DNA of 64,000 nt from Acanthosepion lycidas (Eukaryota > Mollusca > Cephalopoda > Sepiida > Sepiidae): NCBI GenBank assembly GCA_963932145.1, contig OZ010582.1, positions 19,763,826 to 19,827,825 on the forward strand, given 5' to 3'. Below, in pieces: positions 49,943 to 56,075 of this stretch. Positions within the stretch are counted from its first letter, which is position 1; every line of letters begins with the position of its first letter. Both the position numbers and the translations under genes were made by a program. The notes under the pieces were generated by a model that was not told the DNA's origin, searched no databases, and saw only the letters and a list, made by a program, of their open reading frames with translations.

Positions 49943-50068
49943 GTCATCACAAGTTTAACACTGAAAAAGAAGAATGTTTCCTCTTTGGTACAGAAATGGC
50001 AGAAAGTGAAAAAAGAGGTTGAAAAAGAAGATGAATTGGCTCGTCATGAATTTTCTGATGGAGACTAA
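16754..50068 (+). CDS. FNBP4: formin-binding protein 4 orthologue, 16 coding exons
   Basis: Joined exons 16754-16829, 18804-18863, 23764-23859, 24148-24509, 24918-25185, 26648-26852, 27478-28192, 29982-30192, 30878-31012, 31137-31192, 31612-31716, 33065-33198, 45475-45799, 46653-46713, 48403-49103 and 49943-50068 give 3636 nt, about 1211 residues. Every junction is GT/AG and the phases agree. Known of the family: a nuclear, proline- and acid-rich protein with two WW domains that binds proline-rich formin FH1 segments and is found with splicing factors. Seen: GLSLVGEYSDSESDSE (about 51-66), DIDSQVASFLAEIDAL, WW1 (W293, W316), LELALERKK, KS/RS-rich tracts (about 630-725), TRISDW (764-769), WW2 (W802, W825), PPPP near 960 and LVQKWQKVKKE near 1182. 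The start is chosen because MGRRGMPGRRRHVLQL parallels the human N-terminus. Odd: the C-terminus looks shorter than in vertebrates, and one intron is 12.3 kb. The ortholog call is strong; exact minor splice choices are inferred. Confidence 0.93.
17690..18560 (+). mobile_element. GC-rich LTR-like insertion in intron 1 (probable solo LTR or fragment)
   Basis: This roughly 0.87-kb block is distinctly GC-richer than the surrounding intron. It has the order of an LTR: a TATA-like TTATATAATG (18151), an AATAAA (18247), then a GT-rich stretch, and CTGGTGGCAATTCGATCC at about 18432 resembling the primer-binding region that follows many animal LTRs. No protein-coding domain is recognisable and only one copy lies in the window. 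Family not determined; boundaries are estimates. Confidence 0.35.
18804..18863 (+). CDS. FNBP4: FNBP4 coding exon 2 (residues 26-45, phase 1-1)
   Basis: Acceptor TTTTCTACAG, donor GTAAGT. It encodes TQTGCYRPDDMFVESKNSVK. It is 60 nt and symmetric (phase 1-1), so it could be skipped without a frameshift. Confidence 0.75.
19914..19942. repeat. (TA)n microsatellite
   Basis: Uninterrupted TA run of about 29 bp at the left border of the T-rich block. Confidence 0.95.
19990..20760 (+). repeat. T-rich, C-poor degenerate repeat block
   Basis: For about 770 bp this strand is mostly T with some A/G and very little C. Imperfect units recur every roughly 300-370 bp: TTTATTTGGGTT near 20010, 20230 and 20570, and a TTTTTAAGTGACGTAGTA / AAGTAATGTAGTAAAAATTTG string near 20095, 20385 and 20755. 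This suggests an old tandem array. Confidence 0.45.
23764..23859 (+). CDS. FNBP4: FNBP4 coding exon 3 (residues 46-77): acidic SDSESDSE block
   Basis: Acceptor TTTCTTTTTCAG, donor GTCAGT. It encodes GLSLVGEYSDSESDSEGEAE followed by QTDPDVESKIN. This parallels the conserved GLCLLGAYADSDDD segment of human FNBP4. Phase 1-1, 96 nt. Confidence 0.9.
24148..24509 (+). CDS. FNBP4: FNBP4 coding exon 4 (residues 78-198)
   Basis: Acceptor GTATCTTTCAG, donor GTATGT. Charged and Ser-rich, it ends in TPDIDSQVASFLA, the first part of the family motif DIDSxxAxFLAEIDA that continues in the next exon. It contains an internal duplication: REFQAYQKES (118-127) and REFIAFQKES (134-143). I do not recognise that pair in human FNBP4. 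Confidence 0.9.
24918..25185 (+). CDS. FNBP4: FNBP4 coding exon 5 (residues 199-287)
   Basis: Acceptor AACTCTTGTAG, donor GTAAGA. It starts EIDALGDEEEKEK, completing the DIDSQVASFLA-EIDAL motif across the junction. It then has acidic/Ser-rich sequence and a short PPPLPQEEKIVWPD stretch that leads into WW1. Confidence 0.9.
25186..26647 (+). other. FNBP4 intron 5 (1.46 kb)
   Basis: AT-rich, poly(T) near 25257 and 26610 and before the acceptor. No repeat family or exon recognised. Confidence 0.7.
26648..26852 (+). CDS. FNBP4: FNBP4 coding exon 6: first WW domain (residues 288-355)
   Basis: Acceptor TTCCTCACAG, donor GTGAGG. The WW1 core is EWQQCYDENTQHCYYWN then TNEVTWEIP. The two signature Trp are W293 and W316, with the YYW aromatic block and closing Pro 319 present, so the fold should be intact. 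It is closest to human FNBP4 WW1 (WQEVWDENTGCYYYWN). A Lys-rich tail (KTKPKKKKTHKKR) follows and is a likely nuclear-localisation patch. Known of the family: WW domains of FNBP4 bind proline-rich ligands such as formin FH1 regions. Confidence 0.95.
27478..28192 (+). CDS. FNBP4: FNBP4 coding exon 7 (residues 356-594): low-complexity acidic region
   Basis: Acceptor TTTTGTATTGCAAG, donor GTAAGT. Largest coding exon (715 nt). It has poly-Ser/poly-Asn tracts (SSSSNNNNN near 27573-27603; D-N7 from an AAT repeat near 27835-27856), poly-Glu, two YGP motifs (VEYGPHLP, PIYGPMMNP), and the family-typical end LDIDEVDRELELALERKK, parallel to human LELELVLERKK. Confidence 0.92.
29172..29212. repeat. (TG)n(TA)n compound microsatellite
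   Basis: TG run followed by a TA run, immediately left of the TIR element at 29237. Confidence 0.9.
29237..29493. mobile_element. non-autonomous TIR element with tRNA-like interior
   Basis: The left end AGACACAAATATTTAAATAA..GCTCT..ATTATAAACAG and the reverse complement of the right end match over about 48 bp with about five mismatches. The 160-bp core holds a box-B-like string (GGAATCAAACTTGTATCC near 29342). No coding sequence. Superfamily unknown. Confidence 0.6.
29521..29622. mobile_element. mariner-type MITE, MADE1/Hsmar1-like ends (copy 1)
   Basis: A near-perfect 102-bp palindrome: each arm reads AGGTTGGTGCAAAAATAATG then ACGTAATAATGTCG, with two mismatches between arms and a short loop (TAAAAAAT). 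TA dinucleotides flank it on both sides, as expected for mariner insertion. The outer 16 bp resemble the TIR of human MADE1/Hsmar1 (TTAGGTTGGTGCAAAA). No transposase. Confidence 0.85.
29982..30192 (+). CDS. FNBP4: FNBP4 coding exon 8 (residues 595-664): charged KS/RS tract
   Basis: The acceptor TTTTTAAAAG is weak; the donor is GTGAGA. It encodes NELKCLEEEEKQ (continuing the LELALERKK helix) and then a Ser/Arg/Lys-rich stretch (SKRSRDQRSRDHKESSKHSK) suggestive of nuclear-speckle or NLS function. Confidence 0.88.
30193..30877 (+). other. FNBP4 intron 8 (685 bp)
   Basis: AT-rich with poly(T) at about 30367 and 30762 and a C-run near 30335. Nothing else recognised. Confidence 0.7.
30878..31012 (+). 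CDS. FNBP4: FNBP4 coding exon 9 (residues 665-709, phase 1-1)
   Basis: Acceptor TTCCTCTCCAG, donor GTTTGT. It encodes DETNGISSDDSSPLG then a Lys/Ser/Arg-rich tail. At 135 nt and symmetric it is a possible cassette exon. Confidence 0.88.
31137..31192 (+). CDS. FNBP4: FNBP4 coding exon 10 (residues 710-728)
   Basis: A small 56-nt exon, acceptor poly(T)-GTTTTAAG, donor GTAAGT. It encodes DHGDSKSRSCDDAEENKMR. The reading frame fits between exons 9 and 11. Confidence 0.8.
31612..31716 (+). CDS. FNBP4: FNBP4 coding exon 11 (residues 729-763)
   Basis: Acceptor TTTGTATTTCAG, donor GTAAAG, phase 0-0. It encodes VVMDKMDFLEIDVSKQSK followed by LEVLYVQLK. This parallels the conserved human stretch LTSKFEFLGINRQSISNFHV just before TRIADW. 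Confidence 0.9.
31757..31877. repeat. short inverted-repeat element (about 120 bp)
   Basis: The left end ATTATGAGGGAAGGCAGAAAG pairs with the right end CTTTCTGCACCTCCTCATAT: about 20 bp of imperfect terminal inverted repeat starting TATGAGG. Size and structure fit a small mariner-like MITE. Only one copy is seen. Confidence 0.5.
32610..32880. repeat. foldback element (about 270 bp)
   Basis: The left arm contains AATTTTCTAAATAACTTC, GTGAACAGTGACC and CACAACCAAGAGTTTCAT. The right arm is its imperfect reverse complement (ATGAAACTTTTAGTTGTGG, CAGTCACTGTTCAC, CTAGAAAATT). Arms of about 57 bp enclose a loop of about 100 bp. No coding potential. Confidence 0.65.
32940..32979. repeat. (AC)20 microsatellite
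   Basis: Uninterrupted 40-bp AC run, 85 bp upstream of the exon 12 acceptor. Confidence 0.97.
33065..33198 (+). CDS. FNBP4: FNBP4 coding exon 12: TRISDW segment and start of WW2 (residues 764-807)
   Basis: Acceptor TTGTTGCTGCAG, donor GTACGT, phase 2 out. It encodes TRISDWHAGGLS, YFYAKLQEANQQLGQYEKSG and APAGWSVNWDR. This parallels human TRIADWREGAL..KLQDAAEQLKQYE..PKGWSCHWDR. It provides the first Trp of WW2 (W802); the exon ends inside the domain's first turn. Confidence 0.93.
34136..34199. repeat. (TA)n microsatellite, about 64 bp
   Basis: Long uninterrupted TA run. Confidence 0.97.
34365..34685 (-). repeat. tRNA-derived SINE, - strand
   Basis: On the reverse strand a box-A-like AGTAGAGTAATGGATAGC is followed by a box-B-like GAGTTCGAATTCC about 50 bp downstream, then a GC-richer body of roughly 220 bp ending near a T-run at 34340-34350 (an A-tail on the - strand). 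This is the standard order for a full-length tRNA-SINE. Subfamily not assigned. Confidence 0.6.
41120..41290 (-). repeat. inverted, diverged copy of the 8.6-kb foldback family
   Basis: Read on the - strand it gives AAAGATTCAGTTTGAAATTTCC then CTGAAG and GCCAG..TGCACAATGGCCAGAACATTG, the same order as the 8.6-kb copy but more diverged. Confidence 0.45.
41834..41866. repeat. (TA)n microsatellite
   Basis: 33-bp TA run preceded by poly(A). Confidence 0.95.
41950..42250. repeat. GC-richer interspersed block, unclassified
   Basis: Higher G/C than the host intron, with imperfect internal echoes (CCCCACATACATGGGG, CCCATAGCTTTGGG) and no frame. Probably a transposon fragment; no ends, TIRs or pol III boxes seen. 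Confidence 0.3.
42760..42826. mobile_element. mariner-type MITE, MADE1/Hsmar1-like ends (copy 2)
   Basis: A 67-bp near-perfect palindrome bounded by TTAGGTTGGTGCAAAAAT and its reverse complement, with the centre CTCACATGTGAG. TA flanks both ends (42758-42759 and 42827-42828). Termini match copy 1 at 29521 but the core is different, so it is a distinct MITE subfamily mobilised through the same ends. Confidence 0.88.
45475..45799 (+). CDS. FNBP4: FNBP4 coding exon 13: second half of WW2 and Pro-rich region (residues 808-916)
   Basis: Acceptor CTCAACCATGTAG, donor GTAAAA. It begins TCKRYFYTNNTTGHSQWEYP, completing WW2 with W825 and P828 (human: HRRYFYVNEQSGESQWEFP). Next come LPLPLLPPHPPPSSSPSS and a Lys/Ser/Glu-rich tail (KEYERRDKSSEKEK). 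Human FNBP4 has a much longer polyproline stretch here. Confidence 0.93.
45800..46652 (+). other. FNBP4 intron 13 (853 bp)
   Basis: AT-rich with a C-run near 46203 and poly(T) at about 46255; nothing else recognised. Confidence 0.7.
46653..46713 (+). CDS. FNBP4: FNBP4 coding exon 14 (residues 917-936)
   Basis: A 61-nt exon, acceptor TTCATCTTTCAG, donor GTATGT. It encodes ESKSSKSSRSKDSSKSKSRS, an RS/KS-type low-complexity stretch. Confidence 0.82.
47238..48201 (+). mobile_element. mariner DNA transposon relic in FNBP4 intron 14
   Basis: 964 bp between TTGGGTTGAAACAAAAAGTT and a right end ACTTTTGTTCCAACCCAA, with TA on both sides (47236-47237, 48202-48203). The interior carries decayed mariner transposase sequence on the + strand: the block ending NQKSVIFH at about 47846 corresponds to the family's KGVIFHHDNARPH catalytic region, followed by a REKL.., Y...HL.LYL and LNG-like series. 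It is shorter than the usual 1.3 kb and is interrupted by stops and frameshifts, so it is inactive. It inserted in the same orientation as the host gene. Confidence 0.85.
48403..49103 (+). CDS. FNBP4: FNBP4 coding exon 15 (residues 937-1170)
   Basis: Acceptor TTTTTCTCCCAG, donor GTAAAT. A Ser/Thr/Pro-rich region with YPGEPPPPGTEP and an acidic patch (DDIDDMEIDPEDE), ending in the basic tail IKNPKEKKKKKDK. It is equivalent in position to the PPPP and acidic sections of human FNBP4 after WW2, plus the KTKKGRKDKAKK basic segment. Confidence 0.9.
49104..49942 (+). other. FNBP4 intron 15 (839 bp)
   Basis: Contains a perfect 28-bp-stem hairpin (49260-49318), poly(T) at about 49780, and a T-run of about 31 that forms the acceptor's polypyrimidine tract. 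Confidence 0.8.
49260..49318. repeat. perfect 28-bp inverted repeat, 3-nt loop
   Basis: The left arm AATCACAGAAAAACGATTTA-AACTTGTG and its exact reverse complement are separated by AGG. It resembles no other element in the window. It could be a minimal MITE, a replication-generated palindrome or a structured RNA within the intron. Confidence 0.9.
49943..50068 (+). CDS. FNBP4: FNBP4 last coding exon 16 (residues 1171-1211 and stop)
   Basis: It encodes VITSLTLKKKNVSSLVQKWQ then KVKKEVEKEDELARHEFSDGD and TAA. The block SSLVQKWQKVKKEVEKED matches human PSLVKKWQSIQRELDEED. As I recall it, human FNBP4 continues about 50 more residues (KRIEEWK... LPEDWRARLKRRK), which are absent here. Confidence 0.92.
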   Translation, partial: VITSLTLKKKNVSSLVQKWQKVKKEVEKEDELARHEFSDGD

Positions 50069-51305
50069 ATAATAAGAGGTCAGTGGATTATATTCTTTTT
50101 TAAAATTGCATTGCACCTTTTTTTTTTTTTTTTCTTGCTTGATTTTTTGAATTATTGTTGATCAATTAGCTTCACTGACCAAATATTAAGATATTATTTG
50201 CCAATAATGTTGGCTGTTTGAGAGATCCATCTTAAAAGCAAGTCGTATTTGCTACTAAATCTTTTTGTAGACTTTTAATGTAAAGTGTTTTCTCATTTCT
50301 CCAAATGAAGTATGAAAAAGTATGGTTTTTCTAGATGAAGGTACAAGTGTGACTGCAATGTGTTCTTTTTAAATCTTGACAAATAGGATCTGTGACAAAA
50401 GGATTTGTAGTAAGGAGACTAAATTTGGCCACCAATCTTATATTACTGTTATTGACTGACATTGTTTAATAGTTAAATGAACCTTTTAATAAGTTACTAG
50501 ATCTTTTTTGGATTTGCTAATTCTTTATCTATTACTATTCAGTTTTGGGATCCAAATTGGTAAGTCTTCATTCCAAGATAAAGCTTAATTTTTCTTGTCA
50601 TCAGCATATACTTTTAATCAATAATCTATTATTTAAGTGTTAACTTTTTCTTTTTCTTTCCAGCTTTTAATCTGATCTCCTGTGTGTTTTGATGTGGCAA
50701 TTACTGCAAAGCATGTAAATCAACTGGCTTTAATTTTCTTCTGTCTCAAGGAGAACAAAGCAAAGAATGCTTTATAGGACAACATTTATTGGTCAGCTCA
50801 AAGGAACCAAGGCTGAAATTGAGTCTTTTTGGACTTTGAATCAATGAACTGAAATAACAAGAACTCATGTGGATTCTCACTTGGGAATAGAAACTCGAAA
50901 ATATTTTTCTGATTATTAATACAAGTTTCATTTTGAGACTCAAATTTTCTCATTTCATTTTTTTTGTGCAAACAAATGAATGAATGTGTGTATGTATGTA
51001 TGTATTTGAAATAAGCCTGGAAAAAATGATTTAATACAGATTAAACAATTATCAATTCCCCAGTTTTTGTTATTAGTTTTCTATTTAGACAAAAATCGGA
51101 CTGCAATAGGAAATGAAGATCACAAAAGAAAAAATTTTTAAAGACTGTTTTATTTTTTTATTGGTGCATTCTTTTAAATGGATTCATAAGAATTCAAGAA
51201 AATTCTCCACCAGAAATTAAAATATAATAAATCTACCCTTTTGTTGTTTGTGTTTATATAAAGATTACTTCACGAAGAGTGTGCTGATGATTTTGTAACA
51301 ATAAA
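50069..51305 (+). other. FNBP4: FNBP4 3' UTR, probably with one UTR intron
   Basis: Ten bases after the stop there is a donor-like GAGGTCAGT (GT at 50079), and a strong acceptor CTTTTTCTTTCCAG ends at 50663, so 50079-50663 may be spliced out of the 3' UTR. The nearest plausible poly(A) signals are AATAAA near 51226 and at 51300. The donor is close enough to the stop that nonsense-mediated decay is not expected. Inferred from signals only. Confidence 0.45.
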
Positions 51306-54142
51306 AATAATCGGGTAGTACTTTAATATACTTACTGAAAAGACTTTTTATTTGTCCTTCAGTTTAACTAAATGTATTGACAATTATCCAACTCTACAAA
51401 GCTAAGATTTCTTTTTTTTTTTGCAAAGATAGAAGAAAACAAACATTAACTTGAAATCACAAACTAAAATATATTTTTATTCAAGTGTCATTTTTAACTA
51501 TATGTCATTGAATAACTGATTCTATTCACATTTTAATTAAAATGATACAAAATTAGTTTGCTGTAAGGAATCTTATCTGAAAGTGAGTTATGCAAGTTCA
51601 GCAACTGAAGATTAAACAAGAAATTGTTAAAAGTGAGTAAAGTCTATTTTGTTGACTGCTATAACCTTCTGACCTTTATAACAAAATGTAATTTTCTAGA
51701 ATCGGCTATAAAGCCATACAACTTACAAAAAGCAAGTAATCATTAGAGAAATTTGTTTAAACGTTTTTTTCTTTTTATTTTACTGGAGACAGTGAATGCA
51801 CATAGACTTGTCACTTGATAAAAGTCGACCATAATTAACTTTCTAATTAAGAGACAATTGTGTATATTACAAAGAGGCTAATTGCCAAGGATTCCCCCCC
51901 CCCAAAAAAAAAACATCTCCCTTCTGATTGGCATGTTAATTTATCTAGAAATCAACACTTTTTACTACTCTAATTTGAAATACAGAACTTAAAATGTTAA
52001 TCTTAACTTCTAAGTTAATATCCACATAAACTAGTTAACCTGAAGAACTTAGCAACACTTGCAGTCAAAGTTTATAGTATTATTCAAATAGATCTGTTTT
52101 AACTGATGTATTCAGTAATCACTTTTGCCCTTTCTCAGCAAACATCTGCTTCTCCACTAGGCTATATCCCAAAGGACATTTGAATCTAACATCTGTTTCT
52201 CTCTAATTATTGTTGTCTTCCTGTCAATTCTTTAGATTATACCATCACAAGAATCTATCAAATATGTAGTTTACTAAAAACTTCCATTGAAGCTGATTGT
52301 CAATTGCAAAGGTTCTAGATGTTACTTATTGAATAGATTTCTGGTAGATATGTAACAATATTTAACATGGCATATGGACAAAAAAGGTTAAACAAAACAA
52401 TTTTATTTTTCGTTTGTCAGAGACATTTTCCCAGGATATGGGAACAAATGTATGAATATTGTTGAAAAAGTTACACAATGCGATTCAGCTAAACACAGCT
52501 GGCAGGTTGGGGGCCAGAGGTTAAGGTCATCTGCTGAAAATGGGAAAATTGTCAGCCAAAATTTCCCTGCGAAAAAAATTAAAAGCAGATGACGTCAGGA
52601 AGGCTGACATCATATAATGGCTCCTCCCAATCTTCCAAAATTGGAAGTGGGAAATAGAAAACGAAAGAAAGAATGGTTGAATTTTAGATTTGCATAAAAC
52701 CCACCTATTCGCCCACATCACACCAGTTGGAAGGGACACCCATAAATACAAGTGCCCACAGGGCCAAAGTTAGTTGGAGACAATTGCAGTTGGGTTTAGT
52801 CGGGAATTAAGAGATTTCTGACATAACGCTGTTTTGCCAACCTAATGAAAATAATAATAATAATCAGCTGAAGAAAAACTGACAAAATCTTTGTGCCATC
52901 CAAGAAAGTACAAATCACAGTACTTGAAGATAAATCCAGTTGTCAAGTCTGGCCACCCTTAAAGAAGTTACCTAAAATTTTTGTTCCGTCGCTAAACATT
53001 AGAATGGGTTGGAAAAAGAACTAAATATTTTTGTTATTTTGATATAAACATCATATCATGACATTTGGGCGTCATCAATTTTATTTTTCAATTTTGTGTG
53101 CGCGTGTTCAACTCCTTGGTTTAGCGTGGTTGATCAAAATCACGTGGGTAAGAGAGGTCATAGTTGAAGAGGCCCATTTAAAGACCAGCTGCTGTGTCAA
53201 ACGCCATCAATGACTAATGGGTGGGCTGACGGCTAATTTCTGATACCAGGTTTGATCCTGACCAAAGCAAGCAGTCCGTGGTCCTAGCCACGCCACTATA
53301 ACTGTTGCCGAGACCGGGATTTGACCCTAAATGCCGCCATGTCTGAGGCCGTAGGCCTGGAATGCTGCCATATATATGGTAAGTCTTCATGTAAAGAATT
53401 CAGCCCTGTCCACTTTGTGGAAATAAAGCTTTTTTTTTTTTTTTTCTTTCTTTCTCTTTTCAAAATCTACTCATAAATGAATAATTAGCCTGTCCATTAG
53501 AATTCCAACAGATAAAACCTTTAATTTGACAAATATATACAGTATTCCAGAAGGTAACCAACCTCATAGAAATATTAACATTGTAGTCTGCTGCATCTGG
53601 GTAAACATTGATTGCCCTGCCAGATAACTCAACTTATAAAACTGGAGATATTTTTTGAGAATCTCTGCTTTTATTTATTTATTTTTTTTTTTTTTATGGT
53701 ACTTGCAAGCAAATGATAAATAAATATTGACAGGGAGAAAGCATGATTAGAGAACCATTATCTTAAGAATTGACATCATTAAGACATTAATCTAGCCGAG
53801 ACATGACACAGTCTGACCATCCCAGAAATGGGTACCAGTGCTGTTGGAATATGTAAACCCTATGACCTTTAATATAGTTCACTGTAAAGAAAGAAACAAT
53901 AAATTTGCCTTGCTTGAGGTACTAATATCTCAAGCCTGTGTTGAAGACATCTGTCTAATCTGATATTTGCCAGGTTATACTTGAACTTGATTTCCAGCTA
54001 TTTACGCACTAAAGAAAAGGATTATCCATTGCTTACAGGACTGAACAACCCAGAAGCATATGTAAAAATGATCAGCATAAAGGAATATCTCCTCTGGAAT
54101 AACTTCATGGTGAATATAATTAGCAGATTTGTTTTTTTGCAG
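51306..54142. other. intergenic region downstream of FNBP4
   Basis: 51.3-52.4 kb: AT-rich, nothing recognised. About 52.5-53.45 kb: GC-richer, repeat-like block with TATAAA/ATAAATA-type signals and a terminal AATAAAGC plus T-run near 53424. 53.45-53.97 kb: AT-rich. Open frame upstream of the 54143 exon candidate is continuous with it but uncharacterised. Confidence 0.5.
52500..53450 (+). repeat. GC-richer repeat-derived block, possible LTR/SINE fragments
   Basis: An ATAAATAC box near 52742, a box-B-like AGGTTTGATCCTGAC near 53250, and GTGGAAATAAAGC followed by T/C-run at 53417-53450. Composition and CpG differ from the flanks. Two or more nested fragments are likely. No domain or clear ends found. 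Confidence 0.3.
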
Positions 54143-54304
54143 GCTATTGCAAATTATCTTAGTGTACCTTACATCAGAGATGTTGAAGAAGAACTAGATA
54201 AACTGGTCTGTATGACATCAGGATTCAAAGTAGTTCCATTCACCAAACTTAAAACGATCAATGGTAGAAAACCTGACTCTTCGGCTGTAATAGGGAATAG
54301 AAGG
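54143..54304 (+). CDS. orphan exon candidate, 54 residues, unknown protein
   Basis: An excellent acceptor (GTTTTTTTGCAG) and consensus donor (AGG|GTAAGT) bound 162 nt, phase 0-0. It encodes AIANYLSVPYIRDVEEELDK then LVCMTSGFKVVPFTKLKTIN and GRKPDSSAVIGNRR. Open reading continues upstream to about 53975. I do not recognise the protein. It lies 4 kb downstream of the FNBP4 stop and 0.9 kb from the gypsy element, and is not similar to either. It could be an exon of a neighbouring gene on the + strand or a fossil exon. Confidence 0.4.
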
Positions 54305-55202
54305 GTAAGTCTCCAAAAATAAAATTTGAACATCAGAAATTCATGTAAAACCTTGGGAATTAGGCAGTTTATGTGTGGAGGGAAAAGGGTGTATTTATGA
54401 AGTCAGGATAATAGAACCTTGGAAGAATTGGTAGGCCAAACAGTCCTCAATACCAGATGGCTAACTAACTGACTTTTTCTTGTGTTGGGGAGTTTGTATA
54501 TTTGTTTTTTGTTTTTTAAACAAAGGTGAATTGTCCAATTGTTAGATTAAGCTTTGAACTGCTGTATCCTAGAAATGATTAAAGATATCTTACTGGAATT
54601 CTGAGGTTTTTATTGGAGACTACTTTGAACAGTAAGAATGTATTTAGCTCTAAGTTACTCTCTACTCTTCCCTCTTTTTTTTTTTTTTTTTTTAAACTTA
54701 TTCACAATTCTCGTGATGGGTCTTAAATAATGTCATCCCCAGACAGACTGTTTCGCTGTTTCACAGCTCATCAGTGTGGCTAGACATCCGGTTGCCTCTA
54801 GCTCGGATCGAAACCCGACTGAATTGGTATCAGCCGGAGATTCTACCACTAAGCCGTCGGCGCACGGCAGGGAAGCAGGTGGATTTTTAGCGTATTTATT
54901 TTTAGAAACACGCCCAGTGACTGACAGTGACTCGATTCGCTATGCGAAGAGTCTCGCCATATATAAGCTATAATAGTCACTGTTTACAAACCCAAACCTA
55001 CTCCCTAGAGAGCTCAACTGAAATTAATATTTATTTCAGGAGATGGTTTGGGGATCTACTTTGTGTTTTTTTTTTTTTTTTTTTTTTTTTCTTTCTATCT
55101 AATAAAAAATTATATGATACACAAAAGATGACTATTTGCTGGTGTAAAGGCACTGATACTTATTAAGTTTGCCTTGCAGACAACCTTCCTGATATAGAAA
55201 GG
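54305..55202. other. spacer between orphan exon and gypsy element
   Basis: Contains a - strand tRNA-SINE (54675-54875) and a poly(T) run at 55061-55090. No other features seen. Confidence 0.6.
54675..54875 (-). repeat. full-length tRNA-derived SINE with poly(A) tail, - strand
   Basis: On the - strand it starts near CGTGCGCCGACGGCTTAGTG (box A GGCTTAGTGG), with box B GGGTTTCGATCC about 40 bp later, then a conserved-looking body with CACTGATGAGCTGTGAAACA and AGCGAAACAGTCTG. It ends in a poly(A) tail, seen as poly(T) at 54677-54696. Boxes match consensus better than in the other SINEs here, suggesting a younger copy. Confidence 0.75.
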
Positions 55203-55206
55203 AGGT
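55203..55206. repeat. target-site duplication, left (AGGT)
   Basis: AGGT directly left of the LTR start TGTTGCAG; matches 60984-60987. Confidence 0.75.
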
Positions 55207-56037
55207 TGTTGCAGACTGGTGATTGTGTTTAAATTGATCAGAAGGAATTTCAAGGTCGTGTTCTACAACATTCGTCCACAACAATTATTTTGAACAAATA
55301 CTTGGAACAAATCATGCAAATAAAGTTGAAAAAACAGGACAAAAGTTGAATGCATAACAATAACATCAATTTAATATACAGTGGCTTTAAGATTTGATGG
55401 ATTAATGTATCTAATTGTGTATTGTGTTATTGTGAATGTTTGGGTGCGTTTGCAGGTATTGATTAGGTTTGTTCACAGAATTAAACTGTTTGATCACGTA
55501 CAAAAATGTTCGGTGTTGAGGTTGAATCGTTAGTGTATGTACGTAAGTGTGTTTATACAAATATTTAAAGCTGTTCAAAGTTGCGTACATTTATCTGCTT
55601 GATGAAAAATAGATTGTTAGTTACTGATACTTGTTATGTAGCGAGAAATATCACTTTGAAAGTATAGTAAGTGAAGTTTGAGAAATGTTCTAGAGAGAGA
55701 GAGTGTGTTTGTGGATTGTTGAGTCAGAGAATATTTTTCTTGCGCGGCAAAGTCAGAGTTTTGACTGGTGTGGAGTTGATGGGCTTCCCTCTAGGTGTGG
55801 AGGTCTAACTGGTGAATTGAACTGGAATTCGTCCTTTTATTTGATTTGGGAAATCAAAGTAGGCTCCCAGCGGCCTGGTGGGAAAGCAGATTTTTGACTA
55901 TGGATACACATTCTAGGGTCGTCTCGACCAATAACAAGCCGAGTTTCACAATGTGTGGTGTTGATTGGTCAAAGCTAATTCTTATAGAAGAGTCTATTTT
56001 TAACGGGGGTGTGTAGACAAATATTGACGATTCTATA
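55207..56037 (-). repeat. 3' LTR of the gypsy element (831 bp)
   Basis: In + orientation it runs from TGTTGCAGACTGG to GATTCTATA. It is nearly identical to 60138-60983 apart from scattered substitutions and small indels. Confidence 0.9.
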
Positions 56038-56039
56038 AA

Positions 56040-56050
56040 TACCCCCTCCA
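56040..56050 (-). other. polypurine tract of the gypsy element
   Basis: Reverse strand TGGAGGGGGTA directly inside the 3' LTR, the expected plus-strand primer position. Confidence 0.7.
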
Positions 56051-56075
56051 GATTAATGGTCAGCGTAGTTGGACA

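Noticed and set aside
54800-54875. Possible functional tRNA gene
   Set aside because: A and B boxes are good but no complete cloverleaf forms, and it is followed by a SINE body and A-tail.
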